In this document: positions 17,092 to 25,615 of the stretch, one piece after another
Layout of the letters: the number at the start of each line of letters is the position of its first letter
Numbering within the stretch: position 1 is the stretch's first letter
From: Bacteroidia bacterium
GTDB lineage: Bacteria > Bacteroidota > Bacteroidia > B-17B0 > Aurantibacillaceae
Assembly (NCBI GenBank): GCA_026414605.1
Contig: JAOAIP010000011.1
Location: 1 to 57,079 of the forward strand
DNA length: 57,079 bases
Reading direction: 5' to 3'
Position numbers and translations under genes: made by a program
The notes under the pieces: model-generated
The model's database searches: none
What the model saw: the letters and a program-made list of their open reading frames with translations, nothing else
What the model was told of the DNA's origin: nothing

Positions 17092-17727
17092 ATGTCTGCT
17101 AAAACTCAGATAAAACATATAGCCATTGCAGGAAATATTGGTTCAGGTAAAACAACATTAACCAGTTTGTTAGCCAAACATTACAAATGGACGCCTCATT
17201 TTGAAGATGCTGATGACAATCCTTACCTCAATGATTTTTATGAAGACATGCAAAGATGGTCTTTTAATTTACAAGTATACTTTTTGAATACTCGTTTTAA
17301 TCAGATATTACAAATTCGTCAAGGTAAAAAAACGGTGGTTCAAGACAGAACTATTTATGAAGATGCGTATATTTTTGCTCCCAACTTGTATGCGATGGGA
17401 CTAATGTCCAAGCGTGATTTTGACAATTACTTGTCTTTGTTTCAACTGATGGAGCAACTTATTCAGCCCCCCGATTTAATTATTTATCTCAAAGCATCGG
17501 TGCCTACTTTGGTTCAACAAATTCAAAAACGAGGCAGAGAATACGAAAGTAGTATTCGCTTAGATTATCTTAAAAAACTTAATGAACGTTACGATAACTG
17601 GGCTTCATCGTATAATATGGGTAAACTCATCACTTTTGATATAGATGAATATAATTTTTTGGAAAAAAAAGAGGACTTTTCTAAAATCGTTAAACGCATT
17701 GATTCTGAAATCAGCGGATTATTTTAA
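17092..17727 (+). CDS. Deoxynucleoside kinase
   Basis: A 211-residue cytoplasmic kinase of the deoxyadenosine/deoxycytidine/deoxyguanosine kinase family, which phosphorylates salvaged deoxynucleosides. The P-loop GNIGSGKTT is at 14-22, the substrate-binding EDADDNPYLNDFY region at about 38-50, the DRTIYEDAYIF motif with the conserved Asp-Arg near 84, and the lid region QKRGREYESSI around 155. Length fits. It is divergent from the secreted protein gene and 26 bases upstream of the SiaB-like kinase gene on the same strand. Confidence 0.93.
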   Translation: MSAKTQIKHIAIAGNIGSGKTTLTSLLAKHYKWTPHFEDADDNPYLNDFYEDMQRWSFNLQVYFLNTRFNQILQIRQGKKTVVQDRTIYEDAYIFAPNLYAMGLMSKRDFDNYLSLFQLMEQLIQPPDLIIYLKASVPTLVQQIQKRGREYESSIRLDYLKKLNERYDNWASSYNMGKLITFDIDEYNFLEKKEDFSKIVKRIDSEISGLF

Positions 17728-17753
17728 ATATCCTTTTTATAAATTATTGACTT

Positions 17754-18341
17754 TTGAGTAAATCAAAAACATATCTAACAGAAAACGAATTTTTTAGAAA
17801 AAAATTTGAGAATCTTCTTGAGTTTTTCTCTAAGAAGGGTTATGAATTTATTCTCGCTTATGATGGTGTTATCAATCAAAGCACTATTTCCAGATTAGAG
17901 TCAGAAGTAGAAGAAAAAATTTTACAATACAATTACTCTAAAAGCATTATTAAAAAAGTTTTTTTTATTACCGTAGAATTATTGCAAAATTTATTTATTC
18001 ATGGTGCAGAAGATCATACACATACTAAGCATAATTTTATAATCATTGCAAGAAATGACCAAGAGATTATTATTCTTACAGCAAATTTAATTGAGAACAA
18101 AAATGTTGAAAAAGTAAAAAATATCTTTGATACTATTAATAGTTTCAAATCTTATGAAGAGTTGAAAAGATATTACATGGAACGGCTTGAAAACAATGAT
18201 ATGAGTGATAAAGGAGGAGCGGGTTTAGGATTTATTACTATTGGATTAAAAACTCAGCCCCCACTTAATTATAAGTTTGAAAAAATCAACGATACCTTTT
18301 CTTATTTTGAATTATCTGCGAAGTTGTTGACAAATGACTAA
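17754..18341 (+). CDS. SiaB-like (DUF6272) protein kinase with GHKL fold
   Basis: A 195-residue protein resembling SiaB-type kinases, which in Pseudomonas phosphorylate the STAS protein SiaC in a partner-switching pathway. The N box is represented by Glu75, Asn79 and His83 in VELLQNLFIHGAEDH, and a glycine-rich lid by DKGGAGLGF (152-160). The only suitable start is TTG at 17754, since the next methionine is far downstream. It lies 26 bases after the deoxynucleoside kinase gene and overlaps the glycosyltransferase gene by eight bases. No SiaA phosphatase or SiaC STAS gene is nearby, so the partners must be elsewhere. Confidence 0.8.
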   Translation: MSKSKTYLTENEFFRKKFENLLEFFSKKGYEFILAYDGVINQSTISRLESEVEEKILQYNYSKSIIKKVFFITVELLQNLFIHGAEDHTHTKHNFIIIARNDQEIIILTANLIENKNVEKVKNIFDTINSFKSYEELKRYYMERLENNDMSDKGGAGLGFITIGLKTQPPLNYKFEKINDTFSYFELSAKLLTND

Positions 18342-19512
18342 TTCTTTTTCTGTTTTATTTCTTTCCTCTTGGTATCCCACCATTGAATATCCTACACACG
18401 GTATTTTTATTAGAAATCATGCTTTAGCACTTTCTAAGTATTGTCAAGTGATTGTAATATATGTTTATTCTTCACAAGAAATTAATACTACAGAGTTTGA
18501 ACATACACAAACAGGAAACTTAAATGAATACATATTGGCATTTCCAAAATCAAAAATTCCTGTATTAAAGCCCATTGTTCATTTTTTCAAATATCTCTAC
18601 TATTACTATAGATTAAGCAAATTAGTAAAAAAACATTATCAAAATATCCCATTTGCACAAATTAATGTCATTTATCCTGTATCTTTATTTTTTCCACTGA
18701 TAAAAAAAATACTTCGTATTAAACATTATACTGTTTTTGAACAATGGACAGGTTATTTGAAAGAAGATAATTTTTACAAGGGATTCATTCAAAAATGGGT
18801 AACTAAGGATATTATTAAAAACGCAGATAAGGTTTGGTGTTTGTGTGAATATCAAAAAGCAGCAATGCTAAATCATGGATTAAATGCTTCTTATGAGATT
18901 ATGGGAAATGTTGTAAATACAGAGTTCTTCAAACCAATTGAAAAATCTGCAAATTCAAAAGATAAAAAAACATTTATACATATATCTACATTAGATGATA
19001 GACAAAAAAATATAAGTGGCATATTAAGAGTATTTAGTGAACTTGAAAAAGAAGGGCATTCATTTGAATTAATCATCATTGGTGGAACGACTGAAAACAT
19101 CCAAAAATGCAGAGAAATTGCACAACACTATCATTTACAAAATGTAAAATTCAAAGGTATTGTTCCACAAAATGAATTACCAACTTATCTTCATAATGCA
19201 GATGCCTTGGTAATGTTCAGTAATTATGAAACCTTTTGTGTCGTAGTATACGAAGCCATCAGCACAGGGACTTATGTAATTAGTACAAATGTTGCAGATT
19301 TGGATAAAGTGATTACAGAAAAATATGGTTGCTTAATTCCTCCGAAAGATGAAAAGGGATTAAAAGATGCTATCCTTAAAGTACTACATAATAAAGTCCC
19401 AAAGAGTTCTTCAACAGAAGCACATCAATGGATAAAGAGCCATTTTTCGTCAGAAGTCATTGGAAAAAAATTATACGATTATTATTCAACAAGGATATTA
19501 CAAGAAAAATAA
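18334..19512 (+). CDS. Glycosyltransferase family 4-type protein
   Basis: A 392-residue GT-B fold glycosyltransferase. The N-terminal acceptor domain has the SSWYPTIEYPTHGIFIRNHA segment (about 11-30), and the C-terminal nucleotide-sugar domain carries the retaining-enzyme motif E-x7-E in ETFCVVVYE, followed by GTYVISTNVADLDKVI. Such enzymes transfer a sugar from a nucleotide donor to a lipid or polysaccharide acceptor on the cytoplasmic face. No other glycan genes are next to it. It overlaps the upstream SiaB-like gene by eight bases, which suggests coupled expression. Donor and acceptor are unknown. Confidence 0.9.
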   Translation: MTNSFSVLFLSSWYPTIEYPTHGIFIRNHALALSKYCQVIVIYVYSSQEINTTEFEHTQTGNLNEYILAFPKSKIPVLKPIVHFFKYLYYYYRLSKLVKKHYQNIPFAQINVIYPVSLFFPLIKKILRIKHYTVFEQWTGYLKEDNFYKGFIQKWVTKDIIKNADKVWCLCEYQKAAMLNHGLNASYEIMGNVVNTEFFKPIEKSANSKDKKTFIHISTLDDRQKNISGILRVFSELEKEGHSFELIIIGGTTENIQKCREIAQHYHLQNVKFKGIVPQNELPTYLHNADALVMFSNYETFCVVVYEAISTGTYVISTNVADLDKVITEKYGCLIPPKDEKGLKDAILKVLHNKVPKSSSTEAHQWIKSHFSSEVIGKKLYDYYSTRILQEK

Positions 19513-19525
19513 AAACCATTTTATT

Positions 19526-20221
19526 ATGTCTCATTTACATCCCCATCAAGAAAAGCACTTTCAAGGTTCTGAAATGCTTTCAGATATTGTTATTGGAATG
19601 AGTGATGGACTCACAGTACCATTTGCATTAGCCGCAGGTGTGAGCCAAGCAGGTGTTTCAAATTCTGTTATCATTACAGCCGTCATTGCAGAAATAGCCG
19701 CAGGGGCTATTGCTATGGGGTTAGGTGGCTATTTAGCAGGACAAACAGAACGAGAGCATTATTTTAATGAATTAAAGCGAGAATACGATGAAGTAGAACA
19801 TTTACCTGAAAGAGAAAAACAAGAAATCAAAGAGATTTTGTCAAAATATAATATCAGTGAACGAGTACAAAATGATTTAGTGGAAGAATTAAGTAAAGAT
19901 AAAGATAAATGGGTAGAATTTATGATGCAATTTGAATTAGGATTAACTGAACCTGACATTAATCGGGCAAAAAAAAGTGCTTTTAATATAGGATTAAGTT
20001 ATATTGCAGGTGGTGTTATACCGCTTATACCTTATATTCTTACTAATACACCTAATGAGGGATTTGTAGGTTCTGTTATTCTTACTGTGATAGCATTGCT
20101 TATTTTTGGATACATTAAAAGTCGTGTAACAGGACAATCGCCCATTAAAGGTGCTATCAAGACCACTATGGTAGGGCTTATTGCTGCCTCTGTTGCGTAT
20201 TTTGTTGCCAAACTGTTTTAG
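19526..20221 (+). CDS. VIT1/CCC1-family metal transporter
   Basis: A 231-residue membrane protein of the VIT1/CCC1 family of iron and manganese transporters. The ATG at 19526 is preferred to in-frame codons inside the previous gene because the protein then begins with a His-rich cytosolic tail (MSHLHPHQEKHF) and the family core. The core includes DIVIGMSDGLTVPFALAAGV, AAGAIAMGLGGYLAGQTE and a charged helical insert (about 70-130) thought to bind metal. C-terminal helices complete the fold, with GGVIPLIPYIL near residue 165. It starts 13 bases after the glycosyltransferase stop. Confidence 0.92.
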   Translation: MSHLHPHQEKHFQGSEMLSDIVIGMSDGLTVPFALAAGVSQAGVSNSVIITAVIAEIAAGAIAMGLGGYLAGQTEREHYFNELKREYDEVEHLPEREKQEIKEILSKYNISERVQNDLVEELSKDKDKWVEFMMQFELGLTEPDINRAKKSAFNIGLSYIAGGVIPLIPYILTNTPNEGFVGSVILTVIALLIFGYIKSRVTGQSPIKGAIKTTMVGLIAASVAYFVAKLF

Positions 20222-20369
20222 ATTTGAAATTTAAATTGTAGATAGTTATTTGACAATTGGTAAATATAGTTTGATAAGTAAAGTATTAGTACTATTTTGT
20301 GAAATTATTTGTTAAGCATTCATTATAGATTTTGCAGTAAAACAATTCATTGTATTGTTGTTCTTTGTG

Positions 20370-20377
20370 TATTTTTG
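20370..20377 (+). promoter_or_regulatory. -7 promoter element for the ABC-2 permease gene
   Basis: TATTTTTG fits TAnnTTTG and lies 24 bases before the start at 20402. A TTG at 20350-20352 is 17 bases upstream, slightly shorter than the preferred spacing. The rest of the 180-base gap holds nothing recognisable. Confidence 0.5.
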
Positions 20378-20401
20378 CCGATACATTAAATTAATCATTG
20401 T

Positions 20402-21739
20402 ATGAAAAAGATATTGCTTGTTGTTCAGTTTGAAATTTTAAGAAAAATCAAGAACAAAGTTTTTATATTGATGACCTTTTTAACGCCCTTTATTATTGCA
20501 GGTTTCTTTGCACTTATTTTTTGGCTAAGTATGGAAGAAGAAACAGAGTATAATGTTTTAGTAGTAGATGAAACACAATTTTTTATTGGGAAACTTCAAG
20601 GCAATAATTATATCACTTTTTTGTATTCAAATAACTCTTTAGAAAAATGCTTAGATAAATTAAATCGTGAAGATGTTGATATATTGCTTTATGTTCCTCA
20701 TAATATCATTGAAGGAGCAGGAGGTACTATAAAACTATTTTACAAAAAAACGCCGGGCTTAGCATTTCAAACAATGATAAAGTCGCAAATGGAGAAATTA
20801 CTCTTTGAGCACAAATTAGCCGCTAATAATATAGATCCGCAAATCATTCACAGTGCTCGTCAAACAATTAAAGTCATTACTGAAAAAGTCAATGAAAAAG
20901 GAGAACATGCCGAACAACTTACTGCATTTATGAGTATATTTGGTTTCTTGAGTGCCTTTTTGATGTTTATGTTTATTATGATGTATGGAATGATGTTGTT
21001 TAAGAGTGTAGTGGAAGAAAAGAATAACCGAGTAATAGAAGTTATTGTCTCTTCTGTCAAACCATTTCAGTTATTGATGGGAAAAATAATAGGTATTGCC
21101 ATTTTGGGTATTGGTCAATTTATAGTGATGGGTGTTCTAACTTTTGGCTTAGTAAGCATTGTTTCTGCTACCTTAATGAGTGATGTCAAACAAGATTATC
21201 AGAAATTTGTCAAACAACAAAAAATGGTCTATGAAAAAGGCGTAGAAGCCAATTGGAACGAATTAGAACAGTTTCAAGGCGAATTACAAGCATTTGAATT
21301 ATTGAAACAAATTGAAAAATTAAATTTTATTGAAATTGCTATTTATTTTGTTTTGTATTTTATTGGAGGATATTTGTTTTACAGTTCATTGCTTGCTGCA
21401 TTAGGAAGTGCTGCCGATTCTGATACAGATGCCCAACAGTTTACAATGCCTGTTACATTATTATTAATGGTTGGTTATTTTATAGCGAGCAAGATGATAA
21501 GTAATCCGGATACACCGTTATCTTATTGGGCATCTTTTATTCCCTTTACATCACCTATCATAATGGTAGCACGTTTGCCCTTTGGTGTGCCATTTATTGA
21601 AGTATTTATTTCATTAGTACTACTCTATACATCCTTTATTTTAATGACCAAATTTTCTGCTAAAATTTATCGTACAGGTATTTTAATGTATGGGAAAAAA
21701 GCCACTTGGAAAGAATTATTTAAATGGTTATTAAGTTAA
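20402..21739 (+). CDS. ABC-2 family (NatB-like) transporter permease
   Basis: A 445-residue ABC-2 type permease. The first helix follows a basic start (MKKILLVVQFEILRKIKNKVF), then a large extracytoplasmic domain (about 50-175), and a C-terminal bundle of five or six helices including FKSVVEEKNNRVIEVIVSSVKPFQLLMGKI, the typical coupling region with Glu-Glu-Lys (read in parts). This is the layout of NatB/YhaP-type sodium or drug exporters. The expected ATPase partner is not adjacent, because the upstream gene is a metal transporter and the downstream gene is a chaperone. It must pair with an ATPase encoded elsewhere. Confidence 0.88.
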   Translation: MKKILLVVQFEILRKIKNKVFILMTFLTPFIIAGFFALIFWLSMEEETEYNVLVVDETQFFIGKLQGNNYITFLYSNNSLEKCLDKLNREDVDILLYVPHNIIEGAGGTIKLFYKKTPGLAFQTMIKSQMEKLLFEHKLAANNIDPQIIHSARQTIKVITEKVNEKGEHAEQLTAFMSIFGFLSAFLMFMFIMMYGMMLFKSVVEEKNNRVIEVIVSSVKPFQLLMGKIIGIAILGIGQFIVMGVLTFGLVSIVSATLMSDVKQDYQKFVKQQKMVYEKGVEANWNELEQFQGELQAFELLKQIEKLNFIEIAIYFVLYFIGGYLFYSSLLAALGSAADSDTDAQQFTMPVTLLLMVGYFIASKMISNPDTPLSYWASFIPFTSPIIMVARLPFGVPFIEVFISLVLLYTSFILMTKFSAKIYRTGILMYGKKATWKELFKWLLS

Positions 21740-21847
21740 TTATTTAGAAAAAGAATTTGCACAAATATGTGCTTAATTTAAAAGCTCTTATCCTCTGTGT
21801 GTTATTAGATTTTGTTTTCGATCTACCTTTCATAACAGATATTTTAT

Positions 21848-21855
21848 TACTTTCG
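21848..21855 (+). promoter_or_regulatory. Possible -7 element for the SurA-like gene
   Basis: TACTTTCG matches TAnnTTTG at seven of eight positions and lies 18 bases before the GTG at 21874. It supports that GTG as start rather than the far upstream TTG at 21757. Confidence 0.4.
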
Positions 21856-21873
21856 CCCAAATATATTTTTAAG

Positions 21874-23214
21874 GTGAAAAAAATTGCAGTTATATCCATT
21901 TTAGCATTGACATTTCAATTTGTCAAAAGTCAAACTTTAATAGATAAAGTAGTAGCCATTGTTGGAAAACATCCTATTTTACTTTCTCAAGTAGAAATGG
22001 GTTATAGAGAAAAAATAAACGAAGATTCTACGGCTACAAAATGCATAGTATTAGAAGAACTAATGTTTCAGAAACTTTTATTAGTTCAAGCCGAAAAGGA
22101 CAGCGTTACTGTTACAGACAATGAAGTAGATGCCGAAATAGGTAGACGTTTGGCGTATTATATTAATATGTTTGGTAGCCAAGAAAAGTTTGAAGAATTT
22201 TATGGCAAAAAGGTCAATGCTTTCAAAGACGAAGTTCGCCCTGATATAAAAGACCAACTCATTGCTCAAAAAATGCAACAAAAAATTATTGGCGATATCA
22301 AAATCACACCTTCAGAAGTAAAAGCATTTTACAACAGCATTCCTAAAGATAGTTTGCCCCTCATACCTACTGAATACGAGTGGAGTCAAATTGTTATACA
22401 ACCACAAATATCACCAGAAGCCAAACAATTGGCTCGTGAACAATTAGAATCATATCGTAAAAGAGTATTAAATGGTGAAAGTATGAGTGTGTTGGCAGCT
22501 CTTTATAGTGAAGATCCAGGATCAGCCAAAAACGGCGGACGTTATGAAAATGTAGCCCGTGGGATGATGGTGCCTGAGTTTGAATCAGTAGCATTCAAAT
22601 TAAAACCTGGCGAAGTATCAGAGATATTTGAAACCCCTTATGGTTTTCATTTTATACAACTTATTGCACGAAAAGGAGAATTAGTGGATTTACGCCATAT
22701 TTTAATAATTCCAAAAATACAAAGCATAGATATATACAAAGCCCGCCAAAAAGCCGATAGTATCTATACAGCCATTGAAAACGGAAGTATTACTTTTGAA
22801 AAAGCCGCACAATTATTCAGCACAGATAAGGATACTAAACAAAATAGCGGAATAATGATCAATCCTGCTACTGCCTCTGTCAAATGGGAAATTGAAGATA
22901 TTGCACGACTTGATCAAAATTTGGTCGTTGTATTTGAAAAGATGAAAAAAGGAGATATTTCCAAGCCCTTGCAATATATGACTCAAGACAATAAGCCCGC
23001 TTTCAGAATTATTAAACTCAATAATGTTACACCACCTCATAGAGCGAATTTACAAGATGACTATCAAAAATTAGCACAACTGGCTCAACTGGATAAGCAA
23101 AAAAAACTTATTAAAAAATGGATAGCACAAAAAAGTACATCTGTGTATATTAAAGTGGATAAAAGCACTTACAATTGCGACTTTTCAAATTATTGGAAAA
23201 TACCCAGTAATTAA
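21874..23214 (+). CDS. SurA-like periplasmic peptidyl-prolyl isomerase
   Basis: A 446-residue periplasmic chaperone with two parvulin domains. The GTG at 21874 is chosen because it opens a signal peptide (KKIAVISILALTFQFVKSQ) followed by the SurA N-terminal motif TLIDKVVAIVGKHPILLSQVE in parts; the longer frame from TTG would bury that signal. Parvulin domain one spans about 170-270 (EYEWSQIVI, ARGMMVPEFESVAFKLKPGEVSE read in parts, YGFHFIQL); domain two spans about 275-390 (LRHILIIPK). SurA proteins escort outer-membrane barrels to the Bam complex; the window encodes several such barrels. Confidence 0.9.
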   Translation: MKKIAVISILALTFQFVKSQTLIDKVVAIVGKHPILLSQVEMGYREKINEDSTATKCIVLEELMFQKLLLVQAEKDSVTVTDNEVDAEIGRRLAYYINMFGSQEKFEEFYGKKVNAFKDEVRPDIKDQLIAQKMQQKIIGDIKITPSEVKAFYNSIPKDSLPLIPTEYEWSQIVIQPQISPEAKQLAREQLESYRKRVLNGESMSVLAALYSEDPGSAKNGGRYENVARGMMVPEFESVAFKLKPGEVSEIFETPYGFHFIQLIARKGELVDLRHILIIPKIQSIDIYKARQKADSIYTAIENGSITFEKAAQLFSTDKDTKQNSGIMINPATASVKWEIEDIARLDQNLVVVFEKMKKGDISKPLQYMTQDNKPAFRIIKLNNVTPPHRANLQDDYQKLAQLAQLDKQKKLIKKWIAQKSTSVYIKVDKSTYNCDFSNYWKIPSN

Positions 23215-23218
23215 TTAT

Positions 23219-23242
23219 ACTTTCAACTTTGAACTTTCAACT
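23219..23242. repeat. Tandem AACTTTC-type low-complexity repeat
   Basis: Three imperfect copies of AACTTTC/G follow each other directly after the SurA-like gene. Related ACTTTC-rich runs occur near 13165 and 42234-42320, all intergenic. Confidence 0.5.
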
Positions 23243-23268
23243 CACAAGTAACCACTAATCATTATTAT

Positions 23269-24240
23269 ATGAATGCTTCTTTATCAGAAAAAGAATTGGC
23301 TGAGCAACTACATCATAATTATCAAGCATTAAAAAAAGAAATTGCAAAAGTCATTGTAGGGCAGGATGAAGTCGTTAAAGAAACAATTTTATCTATCTTT
23401 TCAAAAGGGCATTGTCTTTTAATTGGCGTTCCAGGTTTAGCAAAAACCTTATTAGTAAAGACAATTGCAGATACATTAGGTTTAAAATTCAATCGTATTC
23501 AATTTACACCTGACCTTATGCCCAGTGATATTCTTGGATCAGAGATATTGAATGAACAAAGACAATTTCAGTTTATCAAAGGACCTATATTTGCTAATAT
23601 CATATTAGCAGATGAAATTAATAGAACACCGCCCAAAACACAATCGGCTTTGCTGGAAGCAATGCAAGAACAACAAGTAACCATTGCAGGTAAATTATAT
23701 CCATTACCACAACCATTTTTTGTACTTGCTACCCAAAACCCTATAGAACAAGAAGGAACATATCCCTTACCCGAAGCCCAATTAGACCGATTTATGCTGA
23801 GCATAGAATTGGATTATCCTTCTCTAAATGATGAAGTACAAATTGTAAAGCGGACAACTACTGATGAACTTGTTAAAGTTAATCCCATCTTATCTGAAAA
23901 GCAAATTTTAGATTATCAACATATTGTTCGTCGTGTGCCTGTTACGGACTTTGTAATTGAATATGCTGTTAAATTGGTTCAACTAACAAGAGACAAAAAC
24001 AATAGCATTACCAAAAATTTTATAGAATGGGGGGCAGGACCAAGAGCATCACAAAATTTAATTTTAGGGGCAAAATGCCACGCCTTGTTACAAGGTAAAT
24101 TTAGCCCCGATATTGAAGATGTCAATGCTGTTGCCAACGCGGTGCTTCAACATCGCATTGTATTAAACTACAAAGCAGAAGCCGAAAACATTCGTCCTAA
24201 ACAAATTATTCAACAACTCATTGAACAAATCAAACTATGA
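23269..24240 (+). CDS. MoxR-family AAA+ ATPase
   Basis: A 323-residue MoxR-type AAA+ ATPase that acts as a chaperone for protein or metal-centre assembly, often together with VWA-domain proteins. Walker A is GVPGLAKT (about 55-62), Walker B is ADEINR with the following PPKTQSALLEAMQE, and sensor 1 is ATQNPIEQEGTYPLPEAQLDRF in parts. The C-terminal lid (about 230-320) is present. No DUF58 or VWA gene follows; instead a gene of unknown function overlaps its stop by four bases (ATGA). Confidence 0.94.
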   Translation: MNASLSEKELAEQLHHNYQALKKEIAKVIVGQDEVVKETILSIFSKGHCLLIGVPGLAKTLLVKTIADTLGLKFNRIQFTPDLMPSDILGSEILNEQRQFQFIKGPIFANIILADEINRTPPKTQSALLEAMQEQQVTIAGKLYPLPQPFFVLATQNPIEQEGTYPLPEAQLDRFMLSIELDYPSLNDEVQIVKRTTTDELVKVNPILSEKQILDYQHIVRRVPVTDFVIEYAVKLVQLTRDKNNSITKNFIEWGAGPRASQNLILGAKCHALLQGKFSPDIEDVNAVANAVLQHRIVLNYKAEAENIRPKQIIQQLIEQIKL

Positions 24241-24818
24241 ATACGACTATGAATATTGAAGATTTATTTCCACTCAGCGATGATGAAAAAAAAGATGCCC
24301 TCAATGATGATGGGCTTGAACTCAATGAAGGATTTTTATTTAATGAAAAAAATTTTAATACCATTATTCTTCAATCAAAGGAATCACAAGACAATCAACA
24401 GAAAAAGCAAATCCTTGATGTAGAAAAATTTATTCAACAGTACAATAACATTTCTGAAAAAAACGATTTGCTTTTGTGGTTAAAACAAAACAACTTTAAA
24501 CATTTACTTACAGATCAAATTCAGTCCATTACGGACGAAAAACTTCTAACACCATTGATATGTGCTTATTGGGAAGCAGGTTTTGATGACTGGAATGATT
24601 TGTTGATTTTCATCCCCCATTTAGTATCTAATAATTTATCAATTGCATTAGAAGCAAGAAGTGCTATAGAAGGATTGGCTCGTCCATTCAAGGAAGATGA
24701 TGTACATCAAGCATTGCAAATAATAGAGTCAAAGTACGATCAGTTATCAACAGAAGTTCGTTATTTAGTAGATGATATTGTAGAGTTATTAAAATCAGAA
24801 TTATCATCAAACGAGTAA
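24237..24818 (+). CDS. Acidic helical protein of unknown function
   Basis: A 193-residue acidic cytoplasmic protein that I do not recognise. It has no signal or transmembrane segment. The N-terminal third is low in structure and very acidic (DLFPLSDDEKKDALNDDG), and the C-terminal two thirds look all-helical, with DQIQSITDEKLLTPLICAYW and ALEARSAIEGLARPFK, somewhat like a HEAT-type or adaptor fold. It overlaps moxR by four bases and ends 12 bases before cmk, so it is in their transcript. A MoxR partner is a reasonable but untested guess. Confidence 0.65.
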   Translation: MNTTMNIEDLFPLSDDEKKDALNDDGLELNEGFLFNEKNFNTIILQSKESQDNQQKKQILDVEKFIQQYNNISEKNDLLLWLKQNNFKHLLTDQIQSITDEKLLTPLICAYWEAGFDDWNDLLIFIPHLVSNNLSIALEARSAIEGLARPFKEDDVHQALQIIESKYDQLSTEVRYLVDDIVELLKSELSSNE

Positions 24819-24830
24819 AAAACAAAGTGC

Positions 24831-25529
24831 GTGAAAAAAATCACTATTGCTATAGATGGTTATTCTGCTACAGGCAAGAGTACTTTAGCAAAGGGACTGG
24901 CTAAAAAGTTAAATTATCTGTATATTGATTCAGGAGCAATGTATAGAGCCGTGGCTTTGTATGCTTTGCGAAATAATCTCATTACAGATGGACAAATTAA
25001 TATCCCCAAATTAATTTCTGAATTAAAAAACTTAGATATTCAATTTGTATTTAACCCGTCTACTTATAGTTCAGAAACCTATTTGAATGGAGAAAATGTT
25101 GAAAAAGAAATACGCACACCATTAGTATCGGATGTAGTTAGCAAAATTAGTAGTATTAAAGAAGTGAGAGAATTTTTAGTTCAAAAACAAAAAGAGTATG
25201 GTAAAAATAAAGGCATTGTAATGGATGGCAGAGATATAGGTACAAATGTTTTTCCCGATGCAGAATTAAAATTATTCGTGATAACAGATATAGATGTACG
25301 AGTTAAAAGAAGGTTGGATGAACTGCACAGCAAAGGTATTTACGTATCAGAAGATGAAGTGCGAAAAAACTTAGAAGAAAGGGACTACTTAGATATTCAT
25401 AGAAAAGAAAACCCATTAGTGCAAGCAAAAGATGCTATTGTTTTAGACACTACTGACCTTGACAAAGACCAACAATTAGAATATGTACTAAAACTCATCA
25501 AAGATTTAAAACTGATAAAAGAAGAATAA
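24831..25529 (+). CDS. cmk: (d)CMP kinase
   Basis: A 232-residue cytidylate kinase that makes CDP and dCDP from the monophosphates. The P-loop GYSATGKSTLAK is at about 10-21, the nucleotide-binding segment YIDSGAMYRAVALYAL at 31-46, and the MDGRDIGTNVFPDAELK signature near 130-146. The LID arginines appear in RVKRRLDELHSKG. The start is GTG, 12 bases after the preceding stop. Family length is normal. It converges with serS. Confidence 0.96.
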   Translation: MKKITIAIDGYSATGKSTLAKGLAKKLNYLYIDSGAMYRAVALYALRNNLITDGQINIPKLISELKNLDIQFVFNPSTYSSETYLNGENVEKEIRTPLVSDVVSKISSIKEVREFLVQKQKEYGKNKGIVMDGRDIGTNVFPDAELKLFVITDIDVRVKRRLDELHSKGIYVSEDEVRKNLEERDYLDIHRKENPLVQAKDAIVLDTTDLDKDQQLEYVLKLIKDLKLIKEE

Positions 25530-25615
25530 TTTTTTATTCTCTTGTTGATTATAGAATTTCCTGCATTTTATTCGTAAAAGAAATTGCTAAAAAAGAAAGT
25601 ACAAAATCATCATTT

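Noticed and set aside
21757-21873. Longer N-terminus for the SurA-like gene from TTG
   Set aside because: It would place a second hydrophobic stretch before the true signal peptide, and a -7-like element at 21848 lies inside it.
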